A stretch of DNA of 64,000 nt from Shewanella denitrificans OS217 (GCF_000013765.1 NC_007954.1:1674001-1738000), one strand, 5' to 3'. Counted from the stretch's first letter, positions 7,231-16,070 are shown. The notes: generated by a model not told the origin, from the sequence alone. Numbers and translations: made by a program.

Positions 7231-7754
7231 ATGAGCATAGCGATAGTGTTAGGGACAAGTCGTAGTGATGGGAATACGTCGGCATTAGCAAACGAATTTG
7301 CACAGGCAACGGGGGCGAATGTCTTTCCATTATCGGATTTCTCAATTTTACCGTTCGATTATGAGTTTAAAAATACATCAGATGATTTTCTACTGTTAAT
7401 TAATCAAGTGATTAAACACGATATCATCATTTTTGCCTCACCCATTTACTGGTACTCACCTAGTGCACAGATGAAAGTTTTTATGGATCGCTTGTCAGAC
7501 TTATTGAAATTAATAAGCCACTTGGAAGGCAGTTGCGTGGGAAAGTTGCCGGGGTGTTATCTACGGGCAGTGACATTATGCCTAAAGATTGTTTCGAACA
7601 GGTATTTCGCTGTACCTTTGAATATTTAGGTTTGGGCTACTTAGGCATGCTGTATTGTGCCTGTGATGATGCCTTTTTAAGAGAAAAAAATCAGTCAAAG
7701 ATAGCTGATTTTTGTACAGCTAATGAATATTTAAAGGACAAATATGGTTCCTGA
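7231..7754 (+). pseudogene. NAD(P)H-dependent FMN reductase/flavodoxin-like, frameshifted
   Basis: The first part (MSIAIVLGTSRSDGNT, then FASPIYWYSPSAQMKVFMDR) is the flavin-binding half of a small NADPH-dependent FMN reductase. It ends in the wrong frame after DLLKL. The missing half continues in another frame from about 7514 (INKPLGRQLRGKVAGVLSTG) to the stop at 7754. Restoring one A in the AAA run near 7511 gives one continuous protein of about 174 residues. The stop overlaps the start of the next gene by 11 bases, as in a coupled operon. The lesion could be a real mutation or a sequencing error. Confidence 0.75.
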
Positions 7755-8136
7755 ACTCGAAGTCATAGATCACGTTCATTTATACGTCAGCGACAGAGCG
7801 GCAGCTGAGAAATGGTACTCTGAGTTTATGGGGTTTAACCGGATGCAACAATTCGAGCCGTGGGTTGAACATGGACCATTAACGATTGCCAGTGGCAAGG
7901 TTCATCTTGCATTATTTGAGTCTACTCAGCCTCAAAAAACCACAGTCGCTTTTGGGGTAAATTGTAATAATTTTATCCATTGGATAAGACATTTGAACAG
8001 TAAATCTGTCGATTTTGAACTCGTCGACCACGATTTATCTTGGTCTATTTACTTTTGTGATCCAGATGGTAATCCATTTGAAATTACCAGCTACGAATAT
8101 GGCCACTTATCGCAACGATTAAGTGCACAAATCTAA
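7744..8136 (+). CDS. VOC-family (glyoxalase/dioxygenase-like) protein
   Basis: 130 residues forming one vicinal-oxygen-chelate module pair: IDHVHLYVSDRAAAEKWYSEFMGF at the N-terminus and IYFCDPDGNPFEITSYEY near the C-terminus, containing the usual metal-ligand positions (H and E). Substrate unknown; relatives include fosfomycin/bleomycin-type resistance proteins and glyoxalase-like enzymes. It is translationally coupled to the frameshifted reductase upstream. Confidence 0.85.
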   Translation: MVPELEVIDHVHLYVSDRAAAEKWYSEFMGFNRMQQFEPWVEHGPLTIASGKVHLALFESTQPQKTTVAFGVNCNNFIHWIRHLNSKSVDFELVDHDLSWSIYFCDPDGNPFEITSYEYGHLSQRLSAQI

Positions 8137-8188
8137 TCCCTGTGAGCCACATGATCGCTAATAATCGATCTTAACTTAAATAATCCCA

Positions 8189-8606
8189 ATGAGTGAAAAT
8201 TTTACAGGATGCAAGCTCGCCTACATTTTAAATGATTCGCTGCTGGTTTATAAGCGAGACGAAATCCCAGACCTACCATTTCCTGTACTGTGGGATTTTC
8301 CTGAAGGGGGTAGAGAAGGCCATAATTCTCCAGAAGAGTGTGCTTCGAGAGCTCAAGGAAGCATTTTCAACTTCATTCCCTGCGACTAGATTTTTGTATA
8401 AGAAAAAATTATCAATCAGAGCGGTAATGGGTGCACATTCTTTTTGTGGCTTAGGGAAAAGATGCAGAAATTAGTAATATCTGATTTAGTGATGAGGGCA
8501 ATATTGGAAGCTAATGCCAATTCAAGAATATTTGTCGCATCCTAAGGCAATTCCTGCTCTTATCAGTCGGTTAAACAGGTATCTTAAGTATGAAGCTGAG
8601 AAATAG
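8189..8606 (+). pseudogene. Nudix hydrolase, multiply disrupted
   Basis: Pieces of one Nudix protein occur in order but in different frames: CKLAYILNDSLLVYKRDEIP and the start of the Nudix box GGREGHNSPEEC; then, after a frameshift near 8340, LRELKEAF and RFLYKKKL; after a second shift near 8450, GKDAEISNI, interrupted by a TGA at 8482-8484 where Arg would be expected; then SDEGN; and after a shift near 8502, MPIQEYLSHPKAIPALISR to a stop at 8604-8606. With at least three frameshifts and one nonsense codon this is a genuine decayed gene. Confidence 0.85.
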
Positions 8607-8778
8607 AAAATCCGGCCCAGAATCAACTCTGTTGATCAATTTTTCTCCGTTTTCATATCGTTCCCATGGCTTGGCTTAGGCGGTTGGCCCAGAAGTATTG
8701 CCTCTGACTGAAAATACAGCGATAAAGCCGATGGTAAAATGAAACCAACTGCCTCAAACCCCAGGGGGGGAGCGATAA

Positions 8779-8806
8779 AAAAGCACAGCCCTAGGGCTGT
8801 GCTTTT
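8779..8806 (-). terminator. Terminator of the TonB receptor gene
   Basis: Perfect stem AAAAGCACAGCCC / GGGCTGTGCTTTT around a TA centre, 13 bases beyond the receptor stop codon. It could work on both strands. Confidence 0.85.
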
Positions 8807-8819
8807 CATTATTCAGTCT

Positions 8820-11297
8820 TTACAGACGGTAAGTTAAGGTTAGCTTAGCGTTACGCTCTTCCCCTGGCATGCCGCCCAGGAACATAGCTTTCTCATAATA
8901 GACCTTATTAAACAAGTTGTTAATGTTTAACTGGATCTTATAGTCTTGGGCATCATAGCTGATGGCTGAGTCCATAACGGCATAACTTGGCACATGGCCG
9001 TCTGGAATACCGAATCGGCTTGAGTGTGTGCTGCGCTCGCCGACGTACTTTCCGCCTAAACTAAGGGAAATAGGCTCACGTAAGCCAAAGTCAGCGGCGT
9101 AGCTTGCCCACATGCCAGCGGTGACGTATGGCACGCCTTTTTGACGTTGATTTGCATCACTTCGGCTTGGGTCTTGGTTATCTCTGGCGTCTTGGTAGAC
9201 AGCATTGACATTGATTGTCCATTGCTGGTTAAGAGTGGCGTTGATATCAAGCTCTACACCTTCAGTGTCTTCACTGCCGTTATTGAAATACTGTGGTACT
9301 TCAGGGCCAGACACGTCAGAATTATAGAGTGGATTGCCGTATTGCAAGTTAGTACGTGACGTTTTAAAGAAAATTAATGAGGCCAGTAATTGATCGTCAA
9401 ACCCTTTGGCTCTTATGCCAAAATCTTTGCTGACTGACTCAGAATCTTCTCTGTCGCTTTGATCGCCCTTAATATCACCAAGCACACTGTAGGCCGTACG
9501 GCCTTTTGCATGGTTGATGAAGAAAGATAAATCATCGGTTGGCATATAGGTTAAGCCTAAGTTATAGGTCATGCCGTTATCTGTGGTATCAGCCAGTTGC
9601 GTTGGCTCTGCGCGACTTGCGCTGTAGCGGGCATCGACACCTAAATGCTCGTAAGCTTGCTTGATTTCATTAAACGCGACTCCGATACGGCTGGTAAAAC
9701 CATTGCCTAAGTAACCTACGTGTTGAACGCCTAAGCCCCAAGCACTGATGGCTTTGTCGTAGTTACTAGTACGCAGCGGATCGTAATCCTCAAATTGTCC
9801 CGTGCCCCAGTTAGGGTTACGGATATCATAGATGTAGGGTAGGCTGCCTTGATACAGCAGCTGGCCTTTTTTATCTTTGATTATGTAGTCTTTATCCCAG
9901 ATTGAATATTGCTGTGAGCGTATGCTTCTGTCTTCAAAATTTGCATTCATTAACAGTTCATTGTCTATGCCTGCAAGTTCGAAGTCGTAGCGTAAATCAG
10001 CAAAGTACTGCCATGATTTTTCATCTGCGCTGGCTTTACGGTATTCCTGACGGCGAGCGGCAAAGGGGTATAACTTGCCATCTTCTAGCAGCGGCGCACG
10101 AGGAGCAACATTGATACCCTCGCTTTGTTCCCAGTACACATAGTTATAGGCACCCGTTTGGCGAGCAAAGCCGGTGTCATAGTTACGGTATTGCAGCTGC
10201 TGATTTAAATGCAGATTGTCGCTTAAGTAGATATTGTGAGTCAGCTTAAGACGCAGCTCCTCGCCTTCGTTGGCTTTGGCCATTGGGGAGATTAAGCCCT
10301 TGTGTCCGAAAGTATAAGGAGTTAGGCCATCGCTTGAACTTAAGGAGTTTGCCAATTCTTGACGCTGAAGATCTGTAAGCTGTATGCCTTTGCTACCGGG
10401 GTCATTGACTAGGTCTTGCCAGGTGGCTTCTCCCGCAGTTTTGCCATTGACTGACTCAGCATTATAAATACGGATGGGGTGGCCGATAGAGTCTACTGGG
10501 ATAGCATCTTTAATGTAGGCGGCTGATAACATGATGTTTTGGTCATCATTAATCAAAAACTTTAATGAGCCGTAAACTTCATCTCTGTCGGTGCCCATGT
10601 CACGGTAACCGTCACTGCGGGCGCTTTTAGCGACAACACGATAGGCTAAATCATCGCTAATAGCGCCAGTACTGTCGGCAAGCATTGAATAGCTGTCCCA
10701 CTGACCTAGCTCCAGCTCAAACTCATGTTGGCTAGTAAATTCTGGTTTTTTCTCAATGAGGTTAATAACGCCACCGGCGCTACCCATGCCATAAAGGCCG
10801 GTTGCTGGGCCTTTTAACACTTCAACCGAGCTCACGTTTGCCAGTGAGCGTGTCGGGTTAAAGGTGTTGCCTAAGCCTGCGCCGCCATACATGCCGTCAT
10901 AGGTATAGTTAGCGCCTAGGCCGCGTACCACTAGGTTATCGCCTATGCCATAGTTGTTGCCAGCTTGAGTTACGCCGCTGATATTACGTACCAAGTCTTG
11001 CATATTGCTTAAGCCTTGTGCATCGAAAAGCGCCTCATCGACAATCACAACTGCCGCTGGGGTTTCCATCAATGACATATCAGACTTGGTGGCAAGGCCT
11101 GAATTCATCACCACTTGGTTTTGTCTTCCATAGACGGTTATACGCTCAACATCCTTGTTATCACGGGCCTTATTAGTCTGTGCCTCAGACGTGGCTGACG
11201 TTTGTGAGGCGAGGATAGTAGTGTGAGCACTGGCAGTAACGGCAAACAGTGCGCTATGGCAAGCAAGAGCAAGTAGAGATAAACGTAACGACTTCAT
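8820..11297 (-). CDS. TonB-dependent siderophore receptor
   Basis: An 825-residue outer-membrane receptor of the FhuA/FhuE-like ferric-siderophore class. A signal peptide (about 1-24, ending TASA) is followed by a TonB-box-like VERITVYG, a plug domain (about 75-190, TPAAVVIVDEALFDAQG, RGLGANYTYDGMYGG, VEVLKGPATGLYGMGSAGGVINLIEKKP) and a 22-strand barrel ending in the aromatic-type terminus LTLTYRL. A Fur-box palindrome sits just upstream, so expression is probably iron-repressed. The siderophore cannot be deduced; no biosynthesis or ABC transporter genes are adjacent. Confidence 0.92.
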   Translation of the reverse strand: MKSLRLSLLALACHSALFAVTASAHTTILASQTSATSEAQTNKARDNKDVERITVYGRQNQVVMNSGLATKSDMSLMETPAAVVIVDEALFDAQGLSNMQDLVRNISGVTQAGNNYGIGDNLVVRGLGANYTYDGMYGGAGLGNTFNPTRSLANVSSVEVLKGPATGLYGMGSAGGVINLIEKKPEFTSQHEFELELGQWDSYSMLADSTGAISDDLAYRVVAKSARSDGYRDMGTDRDEVYGSLKFLINDDQNIMLSAAYIKDAIPVDSIGHPIRIYNAESVNGKTAGEATWQDLVNDPGSKGIQLTDLQRQELANSLSSSDGLTPYTFGHKGLISPMAKANEGEELRLKLTHNIYLSDNLHLNQQLQYRNYDTGFARQTGAYNYVYWEQSEGINVAPRAPLLEDGKLYPFAARRQEYRKASADEKSWQYFADLRYDFELAGIDNELLMNANFEDRSIRSQQYSIWDKDYIIKDKKGQLLYQGSLPYIYDIRNPNWGTGQFEDYDPLRTSNYDKAISAWGLGVQHVGYLGNGFTSRIGVAFNEIKQAYEHLGVDARYSASRAEPTQLADTTDNGMTYNLGLTYMPTDDLSFFINHAKGRTAYSVLGDIKGDQSDREDSESVSKDFGIRAKGFDDQLLASLIFFKTSRTNLQYGNPLYNSDVSGPEVPQYFNNGSEDTEGVELDINATLNQQWTINVNAVYQDARDNQDPSRSDANQRQKGVPYVTAGMWASYAADFGLREPISLSLGGKYVGERSTHSSRFGIPDGHVPSYAVMDSAISYDAQDYKIQLNINNLFNKVYYEKAMFLGGMPGEERNAKLTLTYRL

Positions 11298-11326
11298 AAC
11301 TGATACCTTTATAAATGAAGTCGCGA

Positions 11327-11343
11327 ATGATAATGATTATCAT
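11327..11343 (-). promoter_or_regulatory. Fur box
   Basis: The 17-base palindrome ATGATAAT-G-ATTATCAT lies 30 bases upstream of the receptor start codon. It matches the core of the Fur consensus and explains likely iron repression. Confidence 0.9.
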
Positions 11344-11577
11344 AGTTGTTGCAAGTATAATTGTATAAACTGGCTAAATTCATCAATAACTTGATAAATC
11401 AGCCAGAGGTATCACTATTGCTTAGTCAAGATTGTCCATCTTAGGTGCTAGCTTGTTAATGTGTTTCAGTAAACTTGCTGTTATACTTCGCCCAAGTCAC
11501 TGTGCTGTAGTCAATTTATACCAGTATTGATGACCTGAGAAATGCTGAAAGCATGATTAAGATATTAAGGTAAAATA

Positions 11578-11934
11578 ATGAATTTAAAGCAAGAACTGCA
11601 AGATTTGAATGATAAATTAGAAAAGTTTCGCCGTAAGCTTGCAGCCGCAGAGCAGCGTGGTGATGCCACTATTATTCTGCAGTTTAAGAAAGAAATAACC
11701 ACAGTGTCTAAGCGTATTAGCAGTGTTAAAGGTCAGCAGACCCGTGAGCTTAAAAAAGAAGGCACAGACGTAAAAACCTTGCCATTTAAGCGTACTTTGA
11801 CCAAAGCCGAACAGGCGGATATGGGCAAGCTTAAAAAGTCAGTTAAAGGCTTAGTTGTGGTGCATCCGATGACGGCTCTTGGTCGGGAAATGGGCATCAA
11901 AGACGTTACAGGTTTTGCTCCTCAAGCGTTTTAG
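11578..11934 (+). CDS. yibL: YibL family ribosome-associated protein
   Basis: 118 residues, basic, with an N-terminal coiled-coil (LKQELQDLNDKLEKFRRKLAAAE). The strongly conserved C-terminal block shared with E. coli YibL reads LTKAEQADMGKLKKSVKGLV, then VVHPMTALGREMG. In E. coli the protein has been found with large ribosomal subunit precursors; its exact role is unknown. Length is close to the E. coli protein (120). Confidence 0.88.
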   Translation: MNLKQELQDLNDKLEKFRRKLAAAEQRGDATIILQFKKEITTVSKRISSVKGQQTRELKKEGTDVKTLPFKRTLTKAEQADMGKLKKSVKGLVVVHPMTALGREMGIKDVTGFAPQAF

Positions 11935-12024
11935 TTTGCCGCTAATGATGACTGCTAAGGCAGTCATGTGTTTGATTAGGAAGATTTAAATCTCACGGAT
12001 TGAGTGCAGTTGTAAGGTTGGCCC

Positions 12025-12642
12025 ATGTCGATAAACTATATCGCTACTTCTAAATTACCTACGCCTTGGGGCGTGTTTTCCATGCACGGTTTTGAAGATA
12101 CTCAAACGGGTAAAGAGCATGTTGCACTGACCTTTGGTGAGTGGCAGCCAAGCCACGCTATCTTAGGTCGTATTCATTCTGAATGTTTAACCGGTGATGC
12201 CTTATTTAGCTTACGCTGCGACTGTGGTTTTCAATTACAGACGGCGATGCAGAACATTGCCGAAGCGGGGCAAGGATTTATTCTTTACTTACGCCAAGAA
12301 GGCCGCGGTATTGGCTTACTCAATAAAATTCGCGCCTATGAGTTGCAAGATGCGGGGGCGAACACGGTTGAAGCCAATGAACGTTTAGGTTTTGATGCCG
12401 ATATGCGTAAGTACGACATGATAGCGCCAATGCTTGAAAAAATTGCCGTGACTCAAGTTAAGCTAATGACGAATAACCCCCGTAAAGTCAAAGCGATGCA
12501 AGACTTAGGTATTGTCGTTGCTGAAAGGGTGCCTTTGCAGGTGGGTAAAAACCGCTACAATGAAGCTTACCTAAAGACCAAATCCACTGAGCTTGGACAT
12601 ATGATGTCTGAACATCACTTTAATGATGATAAAGGCAACTAA
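12025..12642 (+). CDS. ribA: GTP cyclohydrolase II
   Basis: Converts GTP to 2,5-diamino-6-ribosylamino-4(3H)-pyrimidinone 5'-phosphate, the first step of riboflavin synthesis. 205 residues. The zinc-binding Cys set is visible in ECLTGDALFSLRCDCGFQ (about residues 54, 65, 67). The GTP-binding/catalytic loop RQEGRGIGLLNKIRAY and the LMTNNPRK motif are intact. This is a stand-alone RibA without the RibB domain. It is separated by 90 bases from yibL and is followed closely by the outer-membrane barrel gene. Confidence 0.96.
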   Translation: MSINYIATSKLPTPWGVFSMHGFEDTQTGKEHVALTFGEWQPSHAILGRIHSECLTGDALFSLRCDCGFQLQTAMQNIAEAGQGFILYLRQEGRGIGLLNKIRAYELQDAGANTVEANERLGFDADMRKYDMIAPMLEKIAVTQVKLMTNNPRKVKAMQDLGIVVAERVPLQVGKNRYNEAYLKTKSTELGHMMSEHHFNDDKGN

Positions 12643-12667
12643 TTGTGTTGGCTCTAGAGTTAAGTGA

Positions 12668-13519
12668 ATGACCTCATTGTTAGCCTTCATTCAGTCAAAT
12701 ACCAATAAGATCAGTTTTTTAGCATTCATTACTGGCTGGGCTTGGACTGCGGAGGCTGCCACAGAAGTCACCACTAAAGATGCCTCCCATTACGCCTTTG
12801 CTAATTATTTAGGCAGTGGCGTTTATCGCACCTCAGAGCAGAGTGCTGCGGTTCTCAACATTCCCCTTAAGCATGAATTAGCTGACTGGTCAGACAGCAA
12901 ACTTATGCTGCGTTTACCCATTTCACTCGGTTTCTTTAATTATGATTTTAAAGATTTTCCCAGCGGCGATATTCCCACGGGTGTGGGTACCATGGTAATG
13001 ACACCTGGGGTTGAATATCACTGGAAAGGTCAAAATCGTTGGCGTTATGAATCTTATGTTGATTTAGGTTTTGGTTACAACTTTAGCAATGAAAACCAAG
13101 TGGCTATTTTTTCAATGGGGATCTCCGCGCTCTACGATATGGATTGGCCAGATTATTCACCCACTTGGGTTAACCGGCTTTATTATGCTGGGTATCGCAA
13201 TAAACTCGATCACAATACTGAGAGTTTTTCCGCTTTAAGCAGTGGTATCGAATCAGGGCTTAATCAGCAATGGCTGTGGGGAGATGTCGCGTTTGAACCT
13301 AGATTGTTTCTGGGGGCTAATTGGTATTTTGACAAACTTAAATTCAGTTCAGTGACTAAAGCCGATACCTTTACCAATTACAGTGTAGAGCTAGGTTTTA
13401 GCTTGTTGTTTACTCAGCCTGTAGGCTGGGAATACCTGAACATCAAAAGAGCTGGCCTCAGTTATCAGGTCGGTGAAGGCTTAAGGGTCATCAAGTTTCA
13501 TCTCGATTTCCCTTTATAG
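12668..13519 (+). CDS. Outer-membrane beta-barrel protein (Omp_AT-like)
   Basis: 283 residues with a likely signal sequence (about 1-30, hydrophobic SFLAFITGWAWT then AEA). The remainder alternates polar and aromatic residues as in a barrel (LMLRLPISLGFFNYDF, YESYVDLGFGYNF, VEPRL-type strands), ending in VIKFHLDFPL. It resembles the solitary outer-membrane autotransporter-barrel family of marine gammaproteobacteria, but I assign that from memory of the family pattern only. No passenger domain is present. Function unknown. Confidence 0.7.
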   Translation: MTSLLAFIQSNTNKISFLAFITGWAWTAEAATEVTTKDASHYAFANYLGSGVYRTSEQSAAVLNIPLKHELADWSDSKLMLRLPISLGFFNYDFKDFPSGDIPTGVGTMVMTPGVEYHWKGQNRWRYESYVDLGFGYNFSNENQVAIFSMGISALYDMDWPDYSPTWVNRLYYAGYRNKLDHNTESFSALSSGIESGLNQQWLWGDVAFEPRLFLGANWYFDKLKFSSVTKADTFTNYSVELGFSLLFTQPVGWEYLNIKRAGLSYQVGEGLRVIKFHLDFPL

Positions 13520-13578
13520 CACCTTAAAGCTTACCTGTCAGCACAGGCCTTCTAGGACACATAAAAGCCGTTTTTATC

Positions 13579-13983
13579 TTAATCACCCTTAGGGCTGGCA
13601 TTACCCCATATGGCTTTATTTGCCTGAGGCAAGGCGTCAGTATGATTTGCTGTCTGCTTGGTTTGTGGCTTAGCTTGCCCCGCTAGAGAACCCGAGGAGT
13701 GCTGGGCTTTTTTAGGCTTGTCGTCAAATTTGTTGGTTCCGCCAGAGTCAACCTTAGGGGTAGGCAATGGCAGTTTATTGGCTTTTAAATATAGGTATTC
13801 AACCTTATCTCTGGCCCATTGGGTTTTTCGTAAAAAGGCCAAGCTGGATTTGATGCTAGGATCGTGCGTGAAGCAGCGAATGTTAATCCTAAGACCTAAC
13901 TCTTCCCAACCGTATTTATCCACCAAAAATATTAAGATGGCCTCCAGTTTTAGGCCATGTAAAGGATTATTTTGCTGGTTCAT
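13579..13983 (-). CDS. VF530-type DNA-binding protein (DUF2132) with long tail
   Basis: 134 residues. Residues 5-70 match the small VF530/DUF2132 fold (NPLHGLKLEAILIFLVDKYG, then INIRCFTHDPSIKSSLAFLRKT and WARDKVEYLYL). The tail after residue 75 is low-complexity, rich in K, Q, A and P, and probably disordered; it is longer than in minimal members of the family. DNA binding is inferred from the family; the biological role is unknown. Confidence 0.82.
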   Translation of the reverse strand: MNQQNNPLHGLKLEAILIFLVDKYGWEELGLRINIRCFTHDPSIKSSLAFLRKTQWARDKVEYLYLKANKLPLPTPKVDSGGTNKFDDKPKKAQHSSGSLAGQAKPQTKQTANHTDALPQANKAIWGNASPKGD

Positions 13984-14048
13984 AGGATGCTTTAAATTGA
14001 CTGATTTTGGTCATTGTACCATCTGAATGGGCAGAAAACTGCATTGGC

Positions 14049-14381
14049 TTAGTCAGTATTATCATCGATTAGGCTGGTGCTAGGGTCGAGTAATTGCCTA
14101 TGGTAGAACTCGTCAATAAGTAGGCGCAGAATTTTGGATTTTGCCAGCTGGTTGTTCTGAGCCAATTTGTCCAGTTGACTGATGCTGCGCTCAGTCAGGG
14201 TAAAAGTGGCATGACGATATAGAGAACTGGTTTTCTTATTTAGCCCAGCTTTTGCTCGTTGTTGAGCAAGTTGCTCATTTCTGCCTGCCGCATAGTTGTC
14301 GGCATCAGAAATAAACTCATCTGCCGAAATCGACTTAGGTTTAGATTTGAGTTTCTTGCGTTTAAGATCAGTTAAGCTCAT
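14049..14381 (-). CDS. Ribbon-helix-helix protein paired with ParA
   Basis: About 110 residues from ATG 14381 (MSLTDLKRKKLKSK); an in-frame ATG at 14414 would add 11 residues. The N-terminal half is basic and probably unstructured. The C-terminal half has a ribbon-helix-helix pattern (HATFTLTERSISQLDKLAQ, then SKILRLLIDEFYH). It overlaps the end of the ParA gene by 14 bases, so the two are coupled. By analogy with plasmid partition it may be the DNA-binding partner of the ATPase, but it has no ParB domain. Confidence 0.7.
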   Translation of the reverse strand: MSLTDLKRKKLKSKPKSISADEFISDADNYAAGRNEQLAQQRAKAGLNKKTSSLYRHATFTLTERSISQLDKLAQNNQLAKSKILRLLIDEFYHRQLLDPSTSLIDDNTD

Positions 14382-15042
14382 AGCTATTTTCTGGAGGGAT
14401 TGCGAATAATTCATCGGCTATGGCACGAATTTCATCCGCGGCCTTACCATCAGGTTCAATTTCAAGTACAGATGAACCACTTTCCTCACTGTCATCATAA
14501 ATATTACGACAGAAAGTGATAGCGTTTAATACCCGTAATCCAAAGGACTCGATCACTTCCTTGGCTTCAAGGATGCGCTTATATTGAGTCGGTAGCGCGG
14601 GGCATTGAGTGAGCACTATGGTGGCTACCATTTTAGGATTGACCATTTTACAGGTACTGAGCATATCTTCCATATGGGGCAAGGTTTTTAAATCACGGCG
14701 TTTGGGACGCAAAGGTAGCACCACATAAGTGGCGACTGACATGGCGGCACGCATGGCAAGGTTATCCTGGCCGCCACAATCGACGATGACATAGTCAAAG
14801 CGTTCGGACAGACTTAATAGATCGTTACGAATTTTGCCGTAGAGTTGGATGCAATTGATCAAGGGCAGGTTGGGGTCATTGTTTCTGGCTTGGATCCAAT
14901 CTGAAGTGGTGCGCTGGGGATCGCAATCCACCATTAGTACGTTGGCTTGGTATTTTTGTGTGATGTGGACGGCGAGATTCTGTGCCATACAGCTCTTGCC
15001 GCTACCGCCTTTCTCACCACCTACTAACAATATCAGTCCCAT
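14368..15042 (-). CDS. ParA-family ATPase, orphan chromosomal copy
   Basis: 224 residues from ATG 15042 (MGLILLVGGEKGGSGKSCMA); an upstream ATG at 15063 is possible. It has the deviant Walker A GGEKGGSGKS, VDCDPQRTTSDW, and the Walker B-like YVIVDCGGQDN. It is short and lacks the N-terminal helix-turn-helix of P1-type ParA, like small type Ib ParA or MinD-like ATPases. The only partner is the overlapping RHH gene; no origin, rep gene or flagellar/chemotaxis cluster is near. It could segregate or position an unknown cargo. Confidence 0.82.
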   Translation of the reverse strand: MGLILLVGGEKGGSGKSCMAQNLAVHITQKYQANVLMVDCDPQRTTSDWIQARNNDPNLPLINCIQLYGKIRNDLLSLSERFDYVIVDCGGQDNLAMRAAMSVATYVVLPLRPKRRDLKTLPHMEDMLSTCKMVNPKMVATIVLTQCPALPTQYKRILEAKEVIESFGLRVLNAITFCRNIYDDSEESGSSVLEIEPDGKAADEIRAIADELFAIPPENSYELN

Positions 15043-15122
15043 ATAATATACCCAGTTGAGCACTTTTTTATTCAGTATAGGACAGCTTAGCTAAACTGCA
15101 GCAATTGCATTTAATACAATGA

Positions 15123-15428
15123 TTATTTCAATAGCTGTAAGGCGACATAGAAACTGTCTGCGGAGCGAGTATTACATCTACATACTTGGCCGAAGACTTG
15201 ATGCTGTTTATCGGTATTAGGATTAAAGGTTACTGCAATCAACTCGCCGATATCGAAGGGTAAACTGTAATCGAATAGCAGTCCGTTACGAGCAAGGTCC
15301 ATACAGATGGCATAGTCTTGCTGCTCGGCACCAGTGCTATCTTTCCAATGGATAAGCACACGCTCCGCTTCTAAATCTAAGCGAATGGAGTCGCGCTTTT
15401 CTGCCATTTCATTAGGATCTGTACTCAT
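15123..15428 (-). CDS. PilZ-domain protein
   Basis: 101 residues, a single PilZ domain that should bind cyclic di-GMP. The RxxxR motif is present (RDSIR, about residues 12-16). The second motif, usually D/NxSxxG, reads DLARNG with Ala at the Ser position. The start is supported by GGAG seven bases upstream. There is no enzymatic domain, so it probably acts as a small adaptor. Neighbours give no clear target. Confidence 0.82.
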   Translation of the reverse strand: MSTDPNEMAEKRDSIRLDLEAERVLIHWKDSTGAEQQDYAICMDLARNGLLFDYSLPFDIGELIAVTFNPNTDKQHQVFGQVCRCNTRSADSFYVALQLLK

Positions 15429-15552
15429 ATTGGCTCCATGAAGGAATGTGATGCTATTGAAATAGCATAATCACTTTTTTCATTTATACCAATCAAGCCA
15501 CTAAAAAACATCTGCTCGAATCTTTTATGCACCTGATGACAAGCTTAATCGG

Positions 15553-15957
15553 CTAGTTATCATAGTCCTGATTCTTTGGGTAGGGCATCGTAAGTTGGCC
15601 CCAACGGATGACTATGACTGTCACTGCAAGTAATATGGTTGAGAGTGAAATGGCCAGAATACGCCAATCATCCATGGCTTTCATGTCCAGAATTAAATAG
15701 CGAGCCAGCGCGACAATGGCGATATAAAGTGGCATGCGGATCGGCAGTTTGCCCGATTCTATATAATTGACCACCATGGCGAGCACTTCGAGATAGATAA
15801 ATAACAGTAATAAATCTGCCAAAGCAACGGTGCGTAAATTTATCATGTTGTAAATCTCTTCGCCAATAGAGACCAAGGTTGCTATTGCGATGATAAATAA
15901 TACTAAGTATTCAACTTTCTTCAGTAAGGACAGGCTTACTCTACGGGTTAACGACAT
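15553..15957 (-). CDS. psiE: PsiE family phosphate-starvation-inducible membrane protein
   Basis: 134 residues with four membrane segments (about 13-30, 43-63, 75-90, 98-118). Conserved PsiE features are visible: EEIYNMI and LLLFIYLEVLAMVVNYIES, followed by IRMPLYIAIVALARYLILD. In E. coli psiE is induced by phosphate starvation and its function is unknown. An AGGA precedes the ATG. Confidence 0.88.
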   Translation of the reverse strand: MSLTRRVSLSLLKKVEYLVLFIIAIATLVSIGEEIYNMINLRTVALADLLLLFIYLEVLAMVVNYIESGKLPIRMPLYIAIVALARYLILDMKAMDDWRILAISLSTILLAVTVIVIRWGQLTMPYPKNQDYDN

Positions 15958-15996
15958 GGTGTTTATCCTGATGAGTGAACGGCATAAAATATAATC

Positions 15997-16031
15997 ATAA
16001 AAAAACCGCCTAAGTATGGTACTCGGCGGTT
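15997..16031 (-). terminator. Terminator of suhB
   Basis: Stem AACCGCC / GGCGGTT with a 14-base loop. Read on the minus strand it ends in a T-run, about 40 bases after the suhB stop. Confidence 0.75.
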
Positions 16032-16070
16032 GTTTTTATACCAATAGCGGATTGAGCTATTGTTTGATAA

